NCBI RefSeq assembly: GCF_001468465.1
Contig: NZ_LNSA01000025.1
Span: 1-62,893 of the forward strand
DNA: 62,893 nt
Direction: 5' to 3'
Origin: Sphingopyxis sp. H115
GTDB taxonomy: Bacteria > Pseudomonadota > Alphaproteobacteria > Sphingomonadales > Sphingomonadaceae
Shown in pieces: positions 57,094 to 62,893 of this stretch; position 1 is the first letter of the stretch, and the number at the start of each line of letters is the position of its first letter. Made by a program: the position numbers and the translations under genes. Under the pieces are notes generated by a model. The model did not search any database, was not told the DNA's origin, and worked only from the letters and a program-made list of their open reading frames with translations.

Positions 57094-57566
57094 GCGAAGC
57101 GGGCGGCGGCTGGCGGATCGTCGAAGATGACCTGTCGGGCGCCGCCATCCGCGCGCTGCTCGAGGTGCATTTCGCGGGCATGCTTGCCAATTCGCCCGCC
57201 GAGAGCTGCCACTTCCTCGATTTCGACGGGCTGCGCGCGGGCGACGTGACCTTCTGGTCGATCCACAAGGGCAATGACCTCGCGGGCTGCGGCGCGCTGA
57301 AAATGCTGGGCTTGCGGCATGGCGAAATCAAGTCGATGCGCACTGCCGACGCTTTCCTGCGGCAGGGTGTCGCGGCGCAAATGCTCGGCCATATCGTCGC
57401 TGTCGCGCGCGAACGCGGCCTCGATCGTCTCAGTCTCGAAACCGGCTCGGGCCCCGCCTTCCAACCCGCGCTCGCGCTGTACGCGCGTCACGGGTTCGAG
57501 GAATGCGCGCCGTTCGCCGATTACGAGTCCGACCCGTTCAGCCGCTTCATGACGCGTGCGTTATAG
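57090..57566 (+). CDS. GNAT family N-acetyltransferase
   Basis: A 158-aa acetyltransferase: [19 protein letters not shown] near 70 is strand four and the acetyl-CoA site, [11 protein letters not shown] near 95 is the pyrophosphate loop, and [13 protein letters not shown] near 140 is the last block. GTG 57090 overlaps the previous stop as GTGA. Substrate unknown. Confidence 0.9.
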   Translation: MSEAGGGWRIVEDDLSGAAIRALLEVHFAGMLANSPAESCHFLDFDGLRAGDVTFWSIHKGNDLAGCGALKMLGLRHGEIKSMRTADAFLRQGVAAQMLGHIVAVARERGLDRLSLETGSGPAFQPALALYARHGFEECAPFADYESDPFSRFMTRAL

Positions 57567-57570
57567 CGAA

Positions 57571-57605
57571 ACGAAAACGGGGTCCGGAAGGGACTCCGGA
57601 CCCCG
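57571..57605 (-). terminator. Terminator of the Hsp20 gene
   Basis: GGGGTCCGGA (57579-57588) pairs with TCCGGACCCC (57595-57604) with a 6-nt loop. It is followed on the minus strand by GTTTTCGTTT, and it also lies just past the GNAT stop, so it may act on both. Confidence 0.85.
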
Positions 57606-57633
57606 CAATTCGATCAAGCCGGAAAGGCGGTGC

Positions 57634-58093
57634 TTACGCGGCCTTCTTGTCCTCGATCACCGGCGTTGCAGTGCCGCCGATCGCAATCTTGTGCGGCTTC
57701 ATCGCCTCGGGCACTTCGCGCACCAAGTCGATCGTCAGCAGCCCGTCGGCGAGGTCGGCCTCGCTTACCCGCACGAAATCGGCGAGTTGGAAGCGGCGTT
57801 CGAACGCACGCGTCGCGATGCCGCTATAGAGCAACTGGCGGCCCTCGCCTTCGGCCACCGGCGCCTTGCGGCCGCTGACAGTCAGCATATTCTGCTGCGC
57901 AGTGATATCGATCTCGTCCGATTTGAATCCCGCGACCGCCACGGTGATGCGGAAATGGTCGTCGGCGACCTTTTCGATATCGAACGGGCGGGTAGTTTTC
58001 GGCGCCCGAACCGCCGGTTTCGAGGAAATCGAACAGCCGGTCGAACCCGACGGTCGAACGGCGATAGGGGGTCCAGTCGAAGCTGTTACGCAT
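57634..58093 (-). pseudogene. Hsp20/IbpA-type small heat-shock protein, frameshifted
   Basis: From ATG 58093 (strong AAGGAAGGA site) the frame reads a normal Hsp20 head (RNSFDWTPYRRSTVGFDRLF) for 36 residues and then loses homology. The downstream frame carries the rest (FDIEKVADDHFRITVAV, ADGLLTIDLVREVPEAMK) to a stop at 57634. One extra base in the GGG run at 57986-57988 explains it; removing it restores a continuous product of about 152 aa. Either a real mutation or a homopolymer sequence error. Chaperone holdase function would be lost. Confidence 0.85.
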
Positions 58094-58187
58094 GGGTCAT
58101 TCCTTCCTTGTAAAAAAGCGAAGCAAAGGGACCGCGGCGTTCGCCGCGATCGCCGCCCGACCCCGTATCGGCGGCCGGACGATCCAA

Positions 58188-58215
58188 ATCTGGGTGCAAC
58201 CGAAACCATTTCAAG
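58188..58215 (-). promoter_or_regulatory. Candidate heat-shock (sigma32) promoter of hsp20
   Basis: On the minus strand CTTGAAA (58209-58215) and CCCAGAT (58188-58194) are separated by 14 nt, close to the sigma32 pattern CTTGAAA-N11-16-CCCATNT. The hsp20 start is 95 nt downstream. Confidence 0.5.
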
Positions 58216-58283
58216 AGGGCGGTTGGCGTTCGGCAGAAAGCCGCGCTAAAGGGCGGCACATCTCTCCAGCGCAAGGATCCGAA

Positions 58284-58970
58284 ATGCCCCAGCTCATTCT
58301 CATCCGTCACGGCCAGTCGCAGTGGAATCTCGAAAACCGCTTCACCGGCTGGTGGGATGTCGATGTCACCGAAAAGGGCGCCGCCGAAGCCTGGACCGCG
58401 GGCAAGTTGATGAAGGCAAAGGGCGTCGCCCCTGACACCTGCTTCACCTCGGTCCAGACGCGCGCGATCAAGACGCTCAACCTCGCGCTCGAGGCGATGG
58501 GCCGCCTCTGGCTGCCCGTCACCAAGGACTGGCGACTTAACGAACGCCATTATGGCGGGCTTACCGGGCTCGACAAGGCGGAGACTGCGGCGAAGCACGG
58601 CGACGAACAGGTCAAGATATGGCGCCGCAGCTTCGATATCCCGCCGCCGCCGCTCGAATCCGGTTCGGAATGGGACCTCTCGACCGACCCGCGCTACGCC
58701 GGCATCGACATCCCCGCGGCCGAAAGCCTCAAGGATACGATCGAACGCGTGCTTCCCTATTATGAAGCCGCGATCGTTCCCGAACTCGCGGCGGGCAAGA
58801 CCGTGCTGATCTCGGCGCACGGAAACAGCCTGCGTGCGCTCGTCAAGCATTTGTCGGGCATTTCGGATGCCGACATCACCGGCCTCGAAATCCCGACTGG
58901 CCAGCCGATCGTCTACGACCTCGCCGACGACCTCAGCGCGCGCGCGCGCTATTATCTCAGCGAGCGCTGA
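58284..58970 (+). CDS. gpmA: 2,3-bisphosphoglycerate-dependent phosphoglycerate mutase
   Basis: Glycolytic 3PG/2PG interconversion. The 228-aa product has the phospho-His motif LIRHGQSQWN (residues 6-15), RLNERHYGGLTGL near 83 and the second His in SAHGNSLR near 180. An AAGGA site lies 7 nt before ATG 58284. Confidence 0.96.
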   Translation: MPQLILIRHGQSQWNLENRFTGWWDVDVTEKGAAEAWTAGKLMKAKGVAPDTCFTSVQTRAIKTLNLALEAMGRLWLPVTKDWRLNERHYGGLTGLDKAETAAKHGDEQVKIWRRSFDIPPPPLESGSEWDLSTDPRYAGIDIPAAESLKDTIERVLPYYEAAIVPELAAGKTVLISAHGNSLRALVKHLSGISDADITGLEIPTGQPIVYDLADDLSARARYYLSER

Positions 58971-59042
58971 GCGCCCCAACCATAGCGTCTTGCATCGCTG
59001 CATATTTTCTACATGATGTCAGGAAATTGCGGGGGGATCGAA

Positions 59043-61094
59043 TTGCGCGCAACGGGTTTGATGGTGCTGGCGCTCGCGCTTGCGCTTGCGGCAACATCGG
59101 CAAGGGCCGATGACAGCGAGGTCCAGCGGGGACCGGTGCCCGACTGGGTGGTTCCCTCCGACCTGATGCCCGTCCCGGACGGGGCGAGCGGGATGCTTTT
59201 CGTTCGCGGACAGGACATCGTCGCGCATCTCGACGACCGGGGGCAGGCACAATATCTGGGCTATCGGATGCGCATCCTGCACCCCAATGCCCTGCAACTC
59301 GGCAATATCTCGATTGCCTGGAATCCGGCATCGGGTCCACCGGTCGTTCATATGATCAACGTCCATCGTGACGGGGCGACGATCGATGTGCTCAAAAATG
59401 CGGCCTTCGAAATATTGCGCCGCGAAGACCAGCTCGAAGCGGCAATGCTCGATGGCGTGTTGACGGCCGTGCTGCGGGTGCCCGACCTGCGTGTCGGCGA
59501 CGAGCTCGAGGTCGCCTTGACCACCAGGTCGAACGATCCGACGCTGGCGAAGAATGATTCGGGCCTGCTCTTCCTGCTACCCAGCCCGCAGCCCGGGCGG
59601 TTCCGCCTCGGGCTCAGCTGGGACGATGGGCAAAAGCCCAATATCAGGATGACACCGGACATGGCGGCGGTCGTGAAAGAGGGGCGGCACAGCATCGATT
59701 TCCTGTTCGACAATCCCGCGACGCTGACCCCGGCAAAGGATGCGCCGGCGCGGTACCAGTGGCGGCGGATGGTCGAATATAGCGACTTTGCCGACTGGGC
59801 GGCGGTGTCGCGTCATTTTGCCCCGCTCTATGCCAAGGCGTCGCTCCTGCCCGATGGTTCGCCGCTCAAGGCCGAGGCGCGCCGGATCGCCGCCGCTTAT
59901 CCGCGCCCGCTCGATCGCGCGGCGGCGGCGCTCAAGCTGGTGCAGCAGGATGTCCGCTATATCTATGTCGGGCTCGGCGACGGCAATCTGACCCCGGCCC
60001 ACGCCGACGAGACGTGGCAGCGCCGCTATGGCGATTGCAAGGGGAAGACTGCGCTGCTGCTTGGGCTGCTCACCGAACTGGGTATCGAGGCCGAGGTGGT
60101 GGTCGCCAATAACCAGGGGACTGACGATGGTTTTGACGAACGGCTGCCGAATCCCGGGCTGTTCGATCATGTTCTCGTCCGTGCCCGGATCGACGGCAAA
60201 CAATATTGGCTCGACGGCACGATGCCGCCCGGCGCGACCCCCTCGCTCGATCCGGTGATCGACTATCGCTGGGTCCTGCCGCTCAGCGCGCGCGGCAGCG
60301 GCCTGGAAAAACGCGAATGGCGGCCGGCGCGTCGGCCGGACGAGATCAGTCTGTATGAAATCGACGCGCGCGCCGGATTCGATGCGCCCGCGCGCGTGAC
60401 GAACACCACGATCACCCGCGGCATCGCCGGCCTCCAGCAACATGCGCAGCTGTCGGGGCTCAGCAAAGACCAGTTGCTCACGGGCATGCGCCAGCAAATC
60501 GTCGGTAGCACCTGGCGGACGGTCGATGAGGTCAAGTTGCGCTATGACGAAAAGGCCGCGGCGAGCGTGCTGACGGTGATCGGTTCGTGGGAGGTCGATT
60601 GGGAAAAGGACGGCGCTTCGCGGTCGCTGGCCTTGCCGGGGGGCGGTTTCAACCCGCCCGAAAAGCGGATCCGGCCGGCCGATCATGATCAGGACCTGCC
60701 TTTTGCCAATACGCCCGAATTTTCCTGCAGCGTGACGACGCTTCGCTTTCCGTCAACGACCGGACCCGCGAACTGGACGTACAAGTCGGGCTTCGACACC
60801 CGCATCTTCGGGCAAAACTATTATCGTGCGTTCGACATTCGCGACGGTTCGATCCGCATGGTCCGCGGCTTCCGCGTCGACAGCAAGGAAATCGACGCCG
60901 CCAGCGCGCGGCGTGACAATGGGCGGATCGCGGCGTTCGACAACAGCAAGGGCTGGATCTTTTACGAACCGCTGGGCGAGTCTGTGCCGAGCCAAGCGCG
61001 CAAGCCCGTCCCCGCGACCTATGATATCGACTGGACGGCCGACGACGTACCTTGCTTGTCGCCCGCAGCGGTCAGTCGCGCAGCAGCTCGTTGA
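59043..61094 (+). CDS. DUF3857/transglutaminase-like secreted protein
   Basis: A 683-aa exported protein from TTG 59043 (GGGGGGA 5 nt upstream; ATG 59013 would add 10 residues before the signal peptide). The signal peptide runs to about residue 22. The DUF3857 domain spans about 30-240. The transglutaminase-like domain has Cys in YGDCKGKT near 335, His in FDHVLV near 370 and Asp in WLDGT near 388. A DUF2569/DUF3858-like C-terminal part follows. Peptidase or cross-linking activity is possible but unproven. It ends 23 nt inside the dapD gene. Confidence 0.88.
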   Translation: MRATGLMVLALALALAATSARADDSEVQRGPVPDWVVPSDLMPVPDGASGMLFVRGQDIVAHLDDRGQAQYLGYRMRILHPNALQLGNISIAWNPASGPPVVHMINVHRDGATIDVLKNAAFEILRREDQLEAAMLDGVLTAVLRVPDLRVGDELEVALTTRSNDPTLAKNDSGLLFLLPSPQPGRFRLGLSWDDGQKPNIRMTPDMAAVVKEGRHSIDFLFDNPATLTPAKDAPARYQWRRMVEYSDFADWAAVSRHFAPLYAKASLLPDGSPLKAEARRIAAAYPRPLDRAAAALKLVQQDVRYIYVGLGDGNLTPAHADETWQRRYGDCKGKTALLLGLLTELGIEAEVVVANNQGTDDGFDERLPNPGLFDHVLVRARIDGKQYWLDGTMPPGATPSLDPVIDYRWVLPLSARGSGLEKREWRPARRPDEISLYEIDARAGFDAPARVTNTTITRGIAGLQQHAQLSGLSKDQLLTGMRQQIVGSTWRTVDEVKLRYDEKAAASVLTVIGSWEVDWEKDGASRSLALPGGGFNPPEKRIRPADHDQDLPFANTPEFSCSVTTLRFPSTTGPANWTYKSGFDTRIFGQNYYRAFDIRDGSIRMVRGFRVDSKEIDAASARRDNGRIAAFDNSKGWIFYEPLGESVPSQARKPVPATYDIDWTADDVPCLSPAAVSRAAAR

Positions 61095-61914
61095 TCCCGG
61101 TCTTGGCGCGTGTCTGTGCATCGACGCGCTTGACGATGACGGCGCAGTAAAGCGATGGCCCCGGCGTTCCGTCGGGCATTGGCTTGCCCGGCAGCGATCC
61201 CGGCACGACGACCGAGTAAGCGGGGACCTCGCCGACGAATATTTCGCCCGTCGCGCGGTCGATGATCTTGGTCGATGCGCCGAGGTACACGCCCATCGAC
61301 AGCACCGCGCCCTCGCGCACGATCACGCCCTCGGCAACCTCGGCGCGCGCGCCGATGAAGGCGCCGTCCTCGATCACCACCGGGCCGGCCTGCAGCGGTT
61401 CGAGCACGCCGCCGATCCCCGCGCCGCCCGACAGGTGGACGTTCGCGCCGATCTGCGCGCAGCTGCCGACCGTCGCCCAGGCGTCGACCATCGACCCCTC
61501 GCCGACATAGGCGCCGATATTGACGAAGCTTGGCATCAGCACCGCGCCCTTGCTGATAAAGGCGCCGCGGCGGACGATCGATCCGGGCACCGCGCGAAAG
61601 CCCGCGTCGCGGAAACGATTCTCGCCCCAGCCGGCGAATTTCGATGGGACCTTGTCCCACCAGGTCGCGCCGCCCGCGCCGCCCTCGATGATCTCCATGT
61701 CGTTGAGGCGGAACGACAGTAGCACCGCCTTCTTCAGCCACTGGTTGACTTGCCACGTCCCCGACGCATCGCGCTCGGCGACGCGGTAGCTGCCGTCGTC
61801 GAGGCCCGCCAGCGCGCTCTCGACCGCCTCGCGCACCGCGCCGGTCGTGGTCAGCCCCAGCGTGTCGCGCGCGTCCCACGCGGCTTCGATCGTGCTCTGC
61901 AGGTCGGTCGTCAT
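61072..61914 (-). CDS. dapD: 2,3,4,5-tetrahydropyridine-2,6-dicarboxylate N-succinyltransferase
   Basis: Succinylase step of lysine/diaminopimelate synthesis. The 280-aa product has the left-handed beta-helix hexapeptide repeats (about 110-235, e.g. [20 protein letters not shown]), with the family N-domain [13 protein letters not shown]. It overlaps the upstream HAD nucleotidase gene by 4 nt. Confidence 0.97.
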   Translation of the reverse strand: MTTDLQSTIEAAWDARDTLGLTTTGAVREAVESALAGLDDGSYRVAERDASGTWQVNQWLKKAVLLSFRLNDMEIIEGGAGGATWWDKVPSKFAGWGENRFRDAGFRAVPGSIVRRGAFISKGAVLMPSFVNIGAYVGEGSMVDAWATVGSCAQIGANVHLSGGAGIGGVLEPLQAGPVVIEDGAFIGARAEVAEGVIVREGAVLSMGVYLGASTKIIDRATGEIFVGEVPAYSVVVPGSLPGKPMPDGTPGPSLYCAVIVKRVDAQTRAKTGINELLRD

Positions 61915-62588
61915 GAAATTCCCCAAGGTGAAGGCAAGGTATCGAGCCAGTCGGCAATGTCGATTGCGTGAAAATCGACATGGTCGGGCAGGTGGTCGCG
62001 ATGGCCGCTTTCGCTGCCATTGTCCAGCCACACGGTTGTCATCCCCAGCGCCTTGGCGGGGGTCAGGTTGCGCGCCATATCCTCGACGAACAGACTCTTC
62101 GCCGGGTCGATGCCGAGGTGCTCGACCATCATGCCATAAGCGGCCGCGTCGGGCTTTGGCACATAGCGGGTGACGCGAATGTCGCAGATGCCGTCGAACA
62201 GGTCGGCGATCCCGCGCGCCTCCAGCACGCGTGCCGCATAATCGGCGTCGGCGTTGGTGAAAACGAGTTTGCGCCCGGGCAGCCGCTCGAGTCCCACGCG
62301 CAGCCGCGGGTCGGCGGTCAGCCGGTCGAGCGCGATGTTATGGACATCGACCAGGAAATCCTCGGGGTGCACGCCATGATGGCGCATCAGTCCCGCCATC
62401 GTCGTGCCATGGTCGTGGAAATATTGCTTCTGCACGCGCCGCGCCTCGACCGCGTCGACGTTCAACAGGCGCATGATGAAGGCGCCCATGCGCGCATCGA
62501 TCAGGTCGAACAGCTTCGCCGACGGCGGATAGAGCGTGTTGTCGAGATCGAAGATCCAGCTGTCGATATGGTCGAGCGCGGGGGGCAT
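61911..62588 (-). CDS. Pyrimidine 5'-nucleotidase (HAD superfamily)
   Basis: A 225-aa HAD phosphatase with motif [12 protein letters not shown] (residues 10-20, both catalytic Asp), motif [12 protein letters not shown] near 110 and motif [12 protein letters not shown] near 147 and VEDMARNL near 170. This set matches the YjjG/SDT1-like pyrimidine 5'-nucleotidases. Physiological substrate uncertain. It is cotranscribed with dapD. Confidence 0.9.
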   Translation of the reverse strand: MPPALDHIDSWIFDLDNTLYPPSAKLFDLIDARMGAFIMRLLNVDAVEARRVQKQYFHDHGTTMAGLMRHHGVHPEDFLVDVHNIALDRLTADPRLRVGLERLPGRKLVFTNADADYAARVLEARGIADLFDGICDIRVTRYVPKPDAAAYGMMVEHLGIDPAKSLFVEDMARNLTPAKALGMTTVWLDNGSESGHRDHLPDHVDFHAIDIADWLDTLPSPWGIS

Positions 62589-62717
62589 GGGCGGCGCATA
62601 GAGGCGAGGGTGCGCCGGGGCAAGGCGCGGATCGGGAACGCGCAATTAACCGCATGATGCTACCCCTTGCACCGTCGTCGCGTTAGAAGCGTGCGATCAA
62701 GGTAAAGGGGGACGGCG

Positions 62718-62893
62718 ATGGCCGAGGCGAACCGACGCAGCTGCATCCGGTGGATGACTGGGCGGCCTTTACCCCTTTTCCTAGGAATCATAGCGTTTTC
62801 GCTCGCAGGCTGCGGCGGTGGAGGCGGCGGCGCGCGCCCTTCGCCGACGCCCGCCCCACCGCCGACTCCCGCACCGGTACCTACCCCCACGCC
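62718..62893 (+). CDS. Lipoprotein with Pro-rich head, 3' end outside window
   Basis: From ATG 62718 (AAAGGGGGA upstream) the frame stays open to the right edge, 58 residues. A hydrophobic signal (about 20-32) ends in Leu-Ala-Gly-Cys, then a Gly run and alternating Pro/Thr/Ala. Such Cys-Gly-Pro-rich heads are typical of sphingomonad surface lipoproteins or autotransporters. The functional domain is not visible. Confidence 0.75.
   Translation, partial: MAEANRRSCIRWMTGRPLPLFLGIIAFSLAGCGGGGGGARPSPTPAPPPTPAPVPTPT

Noticed and set aside
57980..57995. Programmed frameshift in hsp20
   Set aside because: No slippery heptamer or stimulator is seen; small heat-shock genes are not known to be recoded.

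Overview
The window is a GC-rich (roughly 65%), densely packed chromosomal segment from an alphaproteobacterium, most likely a sphingomonad (Sphingomonadaceae, Sphingopyxis-like). That reading rests on the core-gene content and order, on alphaproteobacterial small families (DUF1489, DUF1491, DUF6489, MJ0042 zinc-ribbon, COG4223 next to hemDC), on the TonB receptor style and on the origin layout. The genus is an inference. I found no tRNA, rRNA, CRISPR array, transposase or integrase.

The key landmark is the chromosomal replication origin. The 341-bp gap at 48753-49093 between hemE and ppsR holds three perfect DnaA boxes (TTATCCACA), one single-mismatch box, an AT-rich stretch and five GANTC (CcrM-type) sites. 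To its left run hemE, hemJ, rho, mnmE, mnmG, rsmG, parA and parB (all minus), with three 16-bp parS palindromes. To its right run ppsR, maf, aroE, coaE, dnaQ, hpf and ptsN (plus). Transcription therefore leaves the origin in both directions.

Region by region. 1-7109: envelope operon ftsE-ftsX-ydcF-like-plsC-like, tyrosine/histidine-type genes (tyrC-like, hisC) and metX-metW. 7215-11125: a DUF4274 gene broken by a stop codon, and a divergent TetR/TonB-receptor pair sharing a palindromic operator. 11242-13564: a CoA-transferase and glutaryl-CoA dehydrogenase pair, probably for glutarate breakdown. 13611-19874: COG4223, hemD, hemC, then tsaD, gpsA and a polysaccharide flippase. 19878-27573: a sugar or nucleoside kinase, CysZ/EI24-like protein, lipoprotein, queG, a NatAB-type ABC exporter, a CYP153-like P450 and an exported MsrB. 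27575-31415: a three-gene glycan/membrane module. 31558-35909: a non-classical chaperone/usher-like surface system (DUF4402 subunit, PapD-like chaperone, 932-aa barrel protein with an SdrD-B-like C-terminus). 36248-49093: the parABS-rsmG-mnmG-mnmE-rho-hemE origin flank, interrupted by an orphan gene at 39002 and a small plus-strand hydrolase pair. 49094-62893: the right origin flank, then cell-wall hydrolase, lipoproteins, M14 peptidase, a frameshifted Hsp20 gene, gpmA, a DUF3857/transglutaminase protein, dapD and a HAD nucleotidase.

Most operons are tightly coupled: 1-nt (TGATG) and 4-nt (ATGA, GTGA) stop/start overlaps recur, and mnmE appears to use the same device with a CTG start. Two genes are visibly damaged (DUF4274 nonsense, Hsp20 frameshift). 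The best candidates for under-described biology are the DUF4402 chaperone/usher-like locus, the parS sites embedded in coding sequence, the CTG-start mnmE, and the perfect hairpin between dnaQ and hpf.
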